Positions 7,916 through 15,791 of a DNA stretch of 64,000 nucleotides are shown piece after piece. The notes beneath the pieces are model-generated. The model was not told where the DNA came from, did not search any database, and was given only the letters and a program-made list of their open reading frames with translations. The position numbers and the translations under genes were made by a program. This DNA is from Desulfurivibrio alkaliphilus AHT 2 (GTDB lineage: Bacteria > Desulfobacterota > Desulfobulbia > Desulfobulbales > Desulfurivibrionaceae), in the NCBI RefSeq assembly GCF_000092205.1, contig NC_014216.1, positions 1,741,742 to 1,805,741 of the forward strand, in the 5' to 3' direction. Each line of letters begins with the position of its first letter. Position 1 is the stretch's first letter.

Positions 7916-9094
7916 ATGAAAGAAGCGGAGATTAACTACTGGATTTCCTCCATGCTGGAGAGCTTCGACAATGTTTCGGACCTCAACGTCACCGTTAAAC
8001 GCCCTTTGCAAGTGGAAAGCTCCGGCCGGCTTACCCCGGTGGAAATCACCCCGCCGGTGGAGGAACTGACCCCTTTCCAGACCGAAGTGTTCGCCCTCAA
8101 CCTGATCAAGGGCAACAAGCGGCTGCTGAACGATCTGATCGAACACGGCTCCTGCGACCTTTCCCACGAGCTGGACACCAAGGCCCGCTTCCGGGTCAAC
8201 ATCTTTTTCCGCCAGGGGCACCTGACCACGGTGTTGCGGCGCTTGAGCACCGAGGTTCCCACCATCTCCCAGCTGAACCTGCCCGACGCCCTGAAAAAGA
8301 CCAATATCGACCGCACCGGCTTCATCCTGGTCACCGGCGCCACCGGCACCGGCAAGTCCACGACCCTGGCCGCCCTGCTGGACATGTTCAACAACGAGCG
8401 CCCCGAGCACATCGTAACCCTGGAAGACCCCATCGAGTTCGTGCACCAGCACAAAATGGCCACCTTCAACCAGCGTGAACTGGGCACCGACTTCGATGAT
8501 TTCGCCTCCGGCCTGCGGGCGGCATTGCGCCAGGCGCCGAAAATCATCCTGGTGGGCGAGATGCGCGACCGGGTCACCATGGAAATCGGTCTCACGGCGG
8601 CTGAAACCGGCCATCTGGTGCTCTCCACCCTCCACACCATCAATGCCGGCCAAACCATCAACCGGATCCTCGGCATGTTCGAGCACCATGAGCAGGGCCA
8701 GATCCGCAACCGGCTGGCCGACACCCTGCGCTGGGTCGTTTCACAACGGCTGCTGCCCAAGGAAGGAGGTGGCCGGGTGGCGGCTTTGGAAATCATGGGC
8801 ACCAGCCTGCGGGTGCGGGAATTGATTTTAAACGGCGAACAGGAAGACAAAACCTTCTACGACGTGATCGCCGACGCCCGGGCGGCGGGCTGGCAAACCT
8901 TCGACCAGCACATCCTGGACCTTTACGAACAGGGGAAGATCAACGAGAAAACCGCCATCGGGTATGCCACCCGCCGCACCGCGATAAACCGCGGACTGGA
9001 CCAGATCAAGGCGGCCAGGGGCGAAGAAACCTCTAAAATAAAAGATCTCAGCATGGAAGAAGGCGAAGAACAGGGCCGTCGCCGCCGTCGCTGA
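7916..9094 (+). CDS. pilT: PilT/PilU-type twitching motility ATPase
   Basis: Hexameric retraction ATPase family protein of 392 residues, acting at the cytoplasmic face of a type IV pilus. Visible motifs are RFRVNIF in the N-terminal domain, Walker A GATGTGKSTT, the Asp box HIVTLEDPIEF, Walker B IILVGEMRD and the His box STLHTINAGQTINRI. The C-terminus ends in a basic RRRRR tail and an acidic EEGEEQG stretch not usual in PilT. The start ATG 7916 gives MKEAEINYW, like other PilT/PilU proteins. No pilus structural gene is nearby. PilT and PilU cannot be separated here. Confidence 0.88.
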   Translation: MKEAEINYWISSMLESFDNVSDLNVTVKRPLQVESSGRLTPVEITPPVEELTPFQTEVFALNLIKGNKRLLNDLIEHGSCDLSHELDTKARFRVNIFFRQGHLTTVLRRLSTEVPTISQLNLPDALKKTNIDRTGFILVTGATGTGKSTTLAALLDMFNNERPEHIVTLEDPIEFVHQHKMATFNQRELGTDFDDFASGLRAALRQAPKIILVGEMRDRVTMEIGLTAAETGHLVLSTLHTINAGQTINRILGMFEHHEQGQIRNRLADTLRWVVSQRLLPKEGGGRVAALEIMGTSLRVRELILNGEQEDKTFYDVIADARAAGWQTFDQHILDLYEQGKINEKTAIGYATRRTAINRGLDQIKAARGEETSKIKDLSMEEGEEQGRRRRR

Positions 9095-9118
9095 TCTACT
9101 GTAACCGGGAGAAGATAG

Positions 9119-9868
9119 ATGCTGTCACAATGCCCTCACTGCCATAAGCAACTGCAACTGACCGAGGCGCAACGGGATAAGGTAGCCCAGGCCCTGGCCG
9201 CCCTGCCTGAAGGCAAGACCCTGAAAATCGGTTGCCCCCTTTGCCACAACCCCATTCATTTGCGGCGCGACGGCAGCCTGGCCCACGAAGCCCGGCCGGA
9301 GAGCGGGGCCGAAAAAGCCGCCAGCCCTCCCGCCGCGTCTTCCGCGTCCGCCGATCTACCCGACAAGGCTCCCAAGCCGCCGGACATCAGCCTGCTGCAG
9401 CAGGTGGATGAAAGCAGCGCCGACGAGGCCATCAGGGATGTTCCCCTGGCCATGATTCTCATGGCCGAAGGCGATAAACGCCGGCGGGTGACGGAGGCTA
9501 TGGAAGCCCAAGGTTACCAGGTGGAATTTCCGGAATCGGCCGCGGCGGCCATTGAGCGGATGAGGTTTGTCAGTTTTGCCGCCGTGGTCCTGCACAGCTA
9601 CTTTGAGGGCGGCAAGCTGGGCGATTCAAGCTTTCACCAGCACATGCGCAAGATGCCCATGGCCGGCCGCCGGCAGCTGCTTTACGTGCTCATCGGGCCG
9701 GAATTTAACACCCTTTATGACCTGGAAGCCCTGACCCTTAGCGCCAACCTGACGGTCAACGAGCAGGATCTCGACCGGATCAAGCTGATCATCAAAAAGT
9801 CCCGCCACGATCACCGACAACTCTTCGGCCCGCTCCTGCAGGTAATGCAGGAGCATGGCAAAATCTAA
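9119..9868 (+). CDS. Zinc-ribbon protein with degenerate receiver-like domain
   Basis: 249 residues in three parts. Residues 1-50 hold two cysteine pairs (CPHCHK and CPLCHN) with a hydrophobic strand before the first, like an MJ0042-type zinc ribbon. A Pro/Ala/Ser-rich linker follows. From about residue 105 a receiver-like alternation of strands and helices appears (PLAMILMAEGDKRRRVTEAM, AAVVLHSYF). The strand that should end in the phosphoacceptor Asp reads AAVVLHS, so phosphorylation is unlikely. It lies 24 bp after the PilT-like gene on the same strand with GGGAGA before its start, suggesting a shared transcript. Function unknown; a regulatory role for the ATPase is a guess. Confidence 0.75.
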   Translation: MLSQCPHCHKQLQLTEAQRDKVAQALAALPEGKTLKIGCPLCHNPIHLRRDGSLAHEARPESGAEKAASPPAASSASADLPDKAPKPPDISLLQQVDESSADEAIRDVPLAMILMAEGDKRRRVTEAMEAQGYQVEFPESAAAAIERMRFVSFAAVVLHSYFEGGKLGDSSFHQHMRKMPMAGRRQLLYVLIGPEFNTLYDLEALTLSANLTVNEQDLDRIKLIIKKSRHDHRQLFGPLLQVMQEHGKI

Positions 9869-9978
9869 CGTAATCGTTCAGCAGCACCGCATCTTCGGGC
9901 GATCAGCCAGGCTTACGTACAGGGGGTACGCTGCACCTGGCTGCTTGCCCGAACCTGCGGCACTGCTGAACGATTACG
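9869..9978. repeat. Palindromic intergenic repeat, copy B
   Basis: A 110-bp near-perfect palindrome beginning directly after the preceding stop codon. Outer arms are CGTAATCGTTCAGCAG and CTGCTGAACGATTACG. The inner part carries GATCAGCCAGGCTTACGTAC on one side and an imperfect complement on the other. It resembles copy E and could form a long hairpin at RNA level. Confidence 0.85.
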
Positions 9979-10024
9979 GCCCGTTAAACCGGTAGGTTAG
10001 CACCCCTGCCAACCGAGCCCTTTT

Positions 10025-10777
10025 CTACCTGAGCGACAAACGGATGATATGCTGCTCCCGGCCGATCTGCAGGGCCAGCCGCAACTCTTCCACGGTGTCG
10101 GCTTCCGCCCCCGGTTCACCGGGAAAGAAGAGTACCCCATAGCCGATCTGATTAGGCCGAATAGGCCCGCTGGTCAGGGATTTCTCCGCCAGATCGCGGC
10201 GCACCCGGGCGCCGATATCGGCGTAACCCTCGGCGCCACCGGCCAGCACCCCGCCGGCCACCCCGATGGCCGCGCCTTTGCCGGCGGCGGAGCCGACATT
10301 TTCCCCGGTAACCAAGGCGAAAGCAGCCCCCACCACGGCCCCGGCAGCACCAAGCAACAAGGCCGGGCGACCGGCTTCCCGCATCGTCTCGCCCACCTCG
10401 ACGTGCCCCTTGGCCCGGGCATGGGCCCGCTCCAGGGAAAGTACGGGCCAGGCCCGGTTTTCCTGATCAACCAGAAAGGTCTGGCCGGTATTGACCACCA
10501 CCTCATCCCGGCTGTCGTTCTGAAAAGTCAACTGCACCGGCAGCAGCCCGGCCCGGCGGGCGTTAAAGCCAAAGGCCTCCTGGGCCTGCTTGGGGTCAAC
10601 AAAGGCCACGGCACTGACCATCACCCCATTGATCTCCACCGCCCCCCGTTCGGGATCGGGCAGATCCAGCGGGGCCACCCGGTCACGGTAAGCGCAACCG
10701 CCCAGCACCAGCGAAAGCAACAGAACCAGCCCCAAAACCAAGACCCGGGCGCGGCGCCCGACAAAACAAGCGGACAT
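10025..10777 (-). CDS. Putative lipoprotein with glycine-rich segment
   Basis: 250 residues with a lipoprotein signal: basic start, hydrophobic LVLGLVLLLSLVL and lipobox LGGC. The mature part has a beta-type region (GVMVSAVAFVDPKQAQEAFGFNARRAG, VNTGQTFLVDQENRAWPV). A central Gly/Ala-rich hydrophobic stretch (ALLLGAAGAVVGAAFALV, AAIGVAGGVLAGGAEGY) resembles glycine-zipper segments that insert in or pack on membranes. The end looks structured (GYGVLFFPGEPGAEADTVEEL). I do not recognise a named family; outer-membrane or periplasmic location is inferred. An AAGGAG lies upstream of the ATG at 10777. Confidence 0.75.
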   Translation of the reverse strand: MSACFVGRRARVLVLGLVLLLSLVLGGCAYRDRVAPLDLPDPERGAVEINGVMVSAVAFVDPKQAQEAFGFNARRAGLLPVQLTFQNDSRDEVVVNTGQTFLVDQENRAWPVLSLERAHARAKGHVEVGETMREAGRPALLLGAAGAVVGAAFALVTGENVGSAAGKGAAIGVAGGVLAGGAEGYADIGARVRRDLAEKSLTSGPIRPNQIGYGVLFFPGEPGAEADTVEELRLALQIGREQHIIRLSLR

Positions 10778-10848
10778 AACCCCATCTCCTTATAATGAAG
10801 ATCCTCCGGGGCGGCGGGCCTTGCCCAAACCGTCCCCGAAGACCACTG

Positions 10849-12318
10849 CTAACGAACACTGATGGCCACAAAACGGTGCTGGCCGCCACGATTAACCAAC
10901 AGCAGCACCTCCCCCTTTTCCAGGGCGGCGGCCATCAGTTCAGCGTACTCGGTCAGGTTGCCGGCCGGCTGCTGATTGACCTCGACGATCACCTCGCCCC
11001 GGCGCAAACCGGCCCGCTGCGCCGGAGAGCCGGGCTCAACATGGGAGATCAACACCCCCACCTGCTCTTTGAGCCCCAGAGAACGGGCCACTTCTTCGGT
11101 CAGTTCCTGGACCCCCAGGCCCAGCTTTTCTTCGGCTTCACGGGTACGGGGCGCTGCGGGCTGATCATCTTCATCAAGTTTACCGATGGTGACCAGCAAC
11201 TCTGTTTCCTGGCCCCGGCGAATCACCTTCACCGGCACCTCACTGCCCACCGGTGTCTGAGCCACCAGGGTGGGCACCATGCTCATCTGGGTGATCTCTT
11301 TACCGTCGTACTCGACAATCACGTCTCCAGGACGCATCCCGGCCTCGGCCGCCGGGCTCTCCGGGGAAACCTCCCCCACCAGGGCGCCGATGGGCCGGTC
11401 CAGCTGGAACTGGCGCGCCAGCTCGGGGGTTACATGCTGAATCAGCACCCCCAGCCAGCCCCGGGTCACGGTGCCGTGTTCCTGGATTTGACCGATGATA
11501 TTCTTGGCCATATTCACCGGAATGGCAAAGCCGATGCCGATATTGCCGCCCCCCCGGGAGTAAATGGCGGTGTTTATCCCCACCATCTCGCCCTGCAGGT
11601 TGAACAGCGGGCCGCCGGAGTTGCCGGGATTGATGGAGGCATCGGTCTGAATAAAATTTTCATAGGGGCCACTGCCTAGAGACCGCCCCTTGCCGCTAAC
11701 AATACCGGCGGTAACGGTCTGCTCGAAACCAAAGGGATTGCCGATGGCAATGACCCAGTCTCCCACCCGCAGGGCCTCGGAATCACCCATTGTTACTGCG
11801 GGCAACGGATTTCTGGGTTCGATTTTGAGCAGGGCCAGATCGGTTTTAGGATCCCGGCCCACCACTTCCGCGTCATACTCTTCGAAGTTGGTCAGCCTGA
11901 TATTGATGGAGTCGGCGTTTTCCACGACATGGTTGTTGGTAACAATGTAACCATCAGGCGAAATAACCACCCCGGAGCCCAGGCTGGTACGCTGCATCTC
12001 TCGTGGGGGGGTGCCCCGGGGTGGAGTTCCCCCGGGAGGCCGGGAGTGGGGTGAGGGCAAGTCGAAAAAGCGCCGGAACAGTTCCGGCAGTTCCTCACCT
12101 TCGAAAAAGAATTGATGGGGGGAGCCGGGCGCCTGGACCGTCTGGGTGGTGTAGATATTGACCACCGACGGGCCGAGCTTTTCGGCCAGATCGGCAAAGG
12201 AAGGTGGCGGGGCCGCCCGGCCGGTGGCGGCGGCCAGCACCAGCAGAGCCGTAAGGGAGAACACAACAAACAGGCGGACCGCAGCCCCGCCCCGATGCAT
12301 GGTAATTGAGCGGTTCAT
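10849..12318 (-). CDS. degP: Periplasmic serine protease of the DegP/HtrA family
   Basis: HtrA protease/chaperone of 489 residues for periplasmic protein quality control. It has a signal peptide (RLFVVFSLTALLVLAAATGRA), the trypsin-like triad His (IVTNNHVVENAD), Asp (DPKTDLALLKI) and Ser (INPGNSGGPLFN), then two PDZ domains (GWLGVLIQHVTPEL onward and LGLGVQELTEEVARSLG onward). The Pro/Arg-rich loop after LPSPHSRPPGG matches the flexible LA-loop region. ATG 12318 is preceded by AAGGAG at good spacing; a longer TTG start at 12369 overlaps the promoter and is rejected. Together with the nearby ECF sigma factor it suggests an envelope stress module. Confidence 0.95.
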   Translation of the reverse strand: MNRSITMHRGGAAVRLFVVFSLTALLVLAAATGRAAPPPSFADLAEKLGPSVVNIYTTQTVQAPGSPHQFFFEGEELPELFRRFFDLPSPHSRPPGGTPPRGTPPREMQRTSLGSGVVISPDGYIVTNNHVVENADSINIRLTNFEEYDAEVVGRDPKTDLALLKIEPRNPLPAVTMGDSEALRVGDWVIAIGNPFGFEQTVTAGIVSGKGRSLGSGPYENFIQTDASINPGNSGGPLFNLQGEMVGINTAIYSRGGGNIGIGFAIPVNMAKNIIGQIQEHGTVTRGWLGVLIQHVTPELARQFQLDRPIGALVGEVSPESPAAEAGMRPGDVIVEYDGKEITQMSMVPTLVAQTPVGSEVPVKVIRRGQETELLVTIGKLDEDDQPAAPRTREAEEKLGLGVQELTEEVARSLGLKEQVGVLISHVEPGSPAQRAGLRRGEVIVEVNQQPAGNLTEYAELMAAALEKGEVLLLVNRGGQHRFVAISVR

Positions 12319-12367
12319 GGAATCTCCTTGCAAGCTTTTATGATTGTTGGCAAATGGATCAGGTTTC

Positions 12368-12395
12368 AATCTAATGGTTACCCGACGATTGTCAA
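12368..12395 (-). promoter_or_regulatory. Sigma70-type promoter of degP
   Basis: Minus strand TTGACA (12395-12390), 16-bp spacer, TAGATT (12373-12368), about 50 bp upstream of the degP ATG. It resembles a housekeeping rather than an ECF promoter. Confidence 0.5.
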
Positions 12396-12409
12396 GCCAG
12401 GCTGATTAC

Positions 12410-12449
12410 AAAAAAGGGACCGCTGCGGTCGGGCAGGCCGAGCGGTCCC
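12410..12449 (-). terminator. Rho-independent terminator of the sigma/anti-sigma operon
   Basis: Read on the minus strand, GGGACCGCT pairs with AGCGGTCCC and is followed by six T. It separates the anti-sigma gene from degP. A second small hairpin (CCCTTCGC with GCGAAGGG) lies just before it at 12457-12479. Confidence 0.75.
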
Positions 12450-12586
12450 TGGAGAGCCCTTCGCCATGAAAGCGAAGGGGGAAAGGAAGAAACAGGCGCG
12501 TCCAACGCACCCGATTTTAAGACAGCAGCTCGGGCGACAATGTTCCTGGTTCCTGAAAAAAACGCACCACCGGACCTGGCGGAGTC

Positions 12587-13456
12587 TTACTCCGGCTGCC
12601 GGAAGCGAATGGCAACCTGGACCGACTCCCGGTCTCTGGCGAAGTCAGGCGAAAGCGCCGCCACCGGCGCAATGGCGGCGGATTTGCCGGCCAGCAACTC
12701 CCGCAAGCGGGGAAGTTCACAGGGCGGCAGTTCCAGCAGCATCATCTCCCGGCCGGGATAACCCACCCGCCATGAAGACTGGGAGTTGCATTCCGTCAGG
12801 AAGTTGTCCAGGTCGTCACTGCGGGTAACCTGAAAAACCACCAAGACATCGGGGCGCTGCATATTCAACCCCGGCAGCGGTGAGCGATGGGCCGGGATGG
12901 TGTCGTAGCTGAGGCCGGGAGCAAGCCCGGGGGACGCGGCGGGGGCCTGATAAGAGCGGGGAGACGTGGCGGCCAGGGTGGCATCGGGCAGCGGCACCCG
13001 GCGACTCTCTCCGGCCAGGCCGGCCACCTGGCCGACCTGCTGCCGGTCGCCGGCCAGCTTCTCTTCCTGGCCGGCAACCGGCGGCCAGGGAATCATGGAG
13101 TTTTTCACCAGTACCGCCAGCAGCATGGCCGTGGCCACGGTACCGGCGGCCGTGGGCACAGACACCGAGAAATCCTGCCGCTGCCACCAGTCCAGCAACC
13201 GGGTGAACCAACTCGCAGTGGCCTGCCGCTGCTCCACCGCGGCCAGAATCCCGGGCAACAGTTCCGGCGGCGCCGGCTGCGGCTCCAGATCGTGGAGCCG
13301 TTCCATGGTGGCCTGAAACAGGTGCCACTGACGACGACATTCGGGACAGGCCGCCAGGTGGCCATCAAAGGCCTCCTGTTCCGGGCCGGTTAACTCCTGG
13401 TCCAGGCGGGCAGTGTACAGCGCTGGCAGTTGGGCACATTCCACAACACAATCCAT
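12587..13456 (-). CDS. Membrane-anchored anti-sigma factor with zinc-finger domain
   Basis: 289 residues. The N-terminal 60 residues form a ZAS-type anti-sigma domain with FDGHLAACPECRRQW, the HxxxCxxC zinc motif that in this family grips ECF sigma factors. A hydrophobic segment (AAGTVATAMLLAVLV, around residue 105) is a probable single membrane span. The C-terminal part, with QVTRSDDLDNFL and MMLLELPPCELPRLRELL, would be periplasmic and could sense envelope state. It lies 30 bp after the sigma gene, the standard arrangement, and ends before a terminator. The sensing input is unknown. Confidence 0.88.
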   Translation of the reverse strand: MDCVVECAQLPALYTARLDQELTGPEQEAFDGHLAACPECRRQWHLFQATMERLHDLEPQPAPPELLPGILAAVEQRQATASWFTRLLDWWQRQDFSVSVPTAAGTVATAMLLAVLVKNSMIPWPPVAGQEEKLAGDRQQVGQVAGLAGESRRVPLPDATLAATSPRSYQAPAASPGLAPGLSYDTIPAHRSPLPGLNMQRPDVLVVFQVTRSDDLDNFLTECNSQSSWRVGYPGREMMLLELPPCELPRLRELLAGKSAAIAPVAALSPDFARDRESVQVAIRFRQPE

Positions 13457-13486
13457 AGATAACCTCAGATGCTGTAACTGATTTTA

Positions 13487-14056
13487 CTACAAAACTTTTT
13501 CCAGACGACTTTTCAGGGCCAGCCGGGCCCGGTTCAGCTTGGACTTCACGGTTCCCAGCGGAATGGCTAAAATATCGCCGATCTCGTCGTAGGTAAGCCC
13601 TTCAATATCCCGCAACAGGATGATCTCCTTTTCCGCCGGCGCCAATTCGGCAATGGCACGACGAACCAGCCGATCCTGGTCACGGCGGCCCAGCACCCCC
13701 TCCGGCGATTCCCCGTCGGTCAGGTGCAGGGGACGATCGGGATCATCCAACGAACTGCTGCGAAAAAAACCGCGGCGCTGCAAGCGCTTGTATCGATTGC
13801 GGCAATGATTAAGGGCCAACTGGTAAAGCCAGGCCCCGAACTTGGCCTCATCACGCAGACTGGCCAAAGAGCGATGCACGGTGATAAAGATATCCTGGGT
13901 CAGATCCTTGGCCTCTTCTTCATCCTTGACGTAGTTGAGGGCCAGGTTGTAGATCCTTCCCTGGTGTAACCGGACCAGGTCGGCAAAGGCTCGCTCATCG
14001 CCTTTTCGTAGGGCTCGAACCAGTTCCGCGCTTTCGTTTTCTTCCTGTTTTGGCAT
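13487..14056 (-). CDS. rpoE: ECF RNA polymerase sigma factor (RpoE-like)
   Basis: 189-residue ECF sigma factor. Region 2 is visible as YNLALNYVKDEEEAKDLTQDIF and the following FGAWLYQLALNHCRN. Region 4 is EKEIILLRDIEGLTYDEIGDIL with the helix-turn-helix AIPLGTVKSKLNRAR. The ATG at 14056 (MPKQEENESAELV) gives the usual family length. Longer in-frame starts up to 14173 would run through the candidate ECF promoter and are disfavoured. It is followed by its cognate anti-sigma gene; envelope stress control is likely but inferred. Confidence 0.92.
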   Translation of the reverse strand: MPKQEENESAELVRALRKGDERAFADLVRLHQGRIYNLALNYVKDEEEAKDLTQDIFITVHRSLASLRDEAKFGAWLYQLALNHCRNRYKRLQRRGFFRSSSLDDPDRPLHLTDGESPEGVLGRRDQDRLVRRAIAELAPAEKEIILLRDIEGLTYDEIGDILAIPLGTVKSKLNRARLALKSRLEKVL

Positions 14057-14090
14057 ACGGAATAATAAAGGTTCGAGGTGCCTTCCGTAG

Positions 14091-14121
14091 TTACGGACAG
14101 CCGGTACCCCTCGAAAGTTCC
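14091..14121 (-). promoter_or_regulatory. Candidate ECF-type autoregulatory promoter
   Basis: Minus strand GGAACTT (14121-14115), 17 bp, then TCCGTAA (14097-14091), about 35 bp before the sigma start. GGAACTT is the classic -35 of RpoE-class promoters; the -10 is a weaker fit to TCTGA. Confidence 0.45.
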
Positions 14122-14338
14122 CGCCGCCGCTCATTTTTTTAAAACTGGTACATGGTAGCCGCAGACCCGCCACAAAGCAAGTTATTCACGGCCCCCCGTC
14201 CAGCCCCAAGCGACTTTGACGTTGCCCGGGAGAAAAAGTACGGCAACGTTGCCAGCGATTAAGATACTGTGTTAACTTATCGCTTGGTTTCAAGTGCGGT
14301 GCTGCTGGGCGGTTACAAGATTACCAAGCGAGGTGGCC

Positions 14339-14740
14339 ATGAGTCAGGAATTCGATATCGAAAAAATCATCCAGGATCTGAAAAAGATCATGCCTTTCAA
14401 AGATACCACCCAGGAAAGCGATATCGTGCTGATCATCGCCGACCAGCTGTTTTACGCGGTGGTCACCGACATCGCCCGGGACGACAGCCGGCGGGATGAG
14501 TGGTGGCATGTCACCTTTCAGCTGCTGACCATCCCCCCCCGGCAGGTAATCTGGACACTGCGGGAGGAACAGTTCACCGGCCAGGAGATCTTCACCATGG
14601 GCGGTGAAAAGCGATACATCAAGGCCATCTCCTGGCGCCCCGAAGATGGCACCCCGGCCGCCACTGAACCTGCCGCCACCGCTGCCAAGCCCGGCAAGAG
14701 TTCCCGCCGGCGCAAATCTCACCTGAAAGTCATCAAGTAA
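14339..14740 (+). CDS. Hypothetical protein, basic C-terminal tail
   Basis: 133 residues, not recognised. The first about 95 residues look like a compact alpha/beta domain (DIEKIIQDLKKIMPF, SDIVLIIADQLFYAVVTDIARD, WWHVTFQLLTIPPRQVIWTLRE, EIFTMGGEKRYIKAI). A low-complexity Ala/Thr/Pro linker follows, then a basic tail SSRRRKSHLKVIK that could bind nucleic acid. The ATG at 14339 has AGGTGG just upstream. It lies 25 bp before thiL and so may be cotranscribed with thiL, uvrB and the acyltransferase gene. Confidence 0.75.
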   Translation: MSQEFDIEKIIQDLKKIMPFKDTTQESDIVLIIADQLFYAVVTDIARDDSRRDEWWHVTFQLLTIPPRQVIWTLREEQFTGQEIFTMGGEKRYIKAISWRPEDGTPAATEPAATAAKPGKSSRRRKSHLKVIK

Positions 14741-14765
14741 CCGCCTCCTAACGGGAACCGCCACC

Positions 14766-15791
14766 ATGGCCACCGAACGTGACCTGATCACCGCCATCGC
14801 GCGCCGCGCCGCCGCCTTCGCCCCGGCAGCTTCGCCCTCCGGCCTGCGGCAGGGTATCGGGGATGATTGCGCCATCTGGCAGCCGACCCCCGCCACGGAC
14901 TCCCTGGTCACCACCGACACCCTGGTGGAGGGGGTGCATTTCGACCGCCGCTGGCACCCTCCTCGCCTGCTGGGGCGCAAGGCGGTGGCGGTTAACATGA
15001 GCGACATCGCCGCCATGGGCGGCACACCCCGTTATGCCCTGCTTTCGCTGGGCCTGGGCGAGGCGGAAAACCCCGCCTGGCTGGAGATGATGCTGGACGG
15101 CCTGGCCGAAGCGGTGGCCGCTTACGGAGCCGTGCTGATCGGCGGCGATACGGTAAAAAGCCCAGAACGGCTGCTATTAACGGTGACCATTATCGGGGAG
15201 AGCCCGGCCTCCCGGGCCTGCCTGCGTTCCGGCGGGCAGGCCGGCGACTCGATCTGGGTGGGCGGGCCCCTGGGACTGGCAGCCGGCGGTTTGGAGCTGT
15301 GCCGCCGGGATCTGGCCGCCGACCCCCAATGGCAGGAGGCGGTTCAAGCCCACCTTGACCCGCCGGCCCAGGTGGAACTGGGACGGCGGCTGGCGGCGGC
15401 GGGAGTGGTACACGCCATGATGGATCTTTCCGACGGCCTGGCCACCGACCTGGCTCATATCTGTGCGGCCAGCGGGGTCGGGGCCGAAGTGGAGGCGGAG
15501 TTGCTGCCGGTTCCCGACCTGCTGCACCGGGCCGCCGCCGTCTGCCAGGCCGACCCCCTCAACTGGGCCCTGTGCGGCGGCGAGGACTACCGCCTGCTGT
15601 TTACCGCCGATCCCGCCCGGGATGGAGCCATTGCCGAGCTGGGCCGCGACCTTGCCGACACCACCCTGACCCGCATCGGCCGCCTCACCGCCCCACCGCC
15701 CGGCGGCCCGGGGGTGCTTTTGCGAACCGCCGACGGCCAAAGCCGGGAAATCGGCTATGGCGGTTATGATCATTTTCGAACTGCCCCATGA
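14766..15791 (+). CDS. thiL: Thiamine-monophosphate kinase
   Basis: ThiL phosphorylates thiamine monophosphate to the active diphosphate cofactor with ATP. The 341-residue protein shows the family's AIR-synthase-like fold motifs: [47 protein letters not shown] and [15 protein letters not shown]. The C-terminal [11 protein letters not shown] is also conserved. The stop overlaps the uvrB start (ATGA at 15788), so the two are translationally coupled. Confidence 0.96.
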   Translation: MATERDLITAIARRAAAFAPAASPSGLRQGIGDDCAIWQPTPATDSLVTTDTLVEGVHFDRRWHPPRLLGRKAVAVNMSDIAAMGGTPRYALLSLGLGEAENPAWLEMMLDGLAEAVAAYGAVLIGGDTVKSPERLLLTVTIIGESPASRACLRSGGQAGDSIWVGGPLGLAAGGLELCRRDLAADPQWQEAVQAHLDPPAQVELGRRLAAAGVVHAMMDLSDGLATDLAHICAASGVGAEVEAELLPVPDLLHRAAAVCQADPLNWALCGGEDYRLLFTADPARDGAIAELGRDLADTTLTRIGRLTAPPPGGPGVLLRTADGQSREIGYGGYDHFRTAP

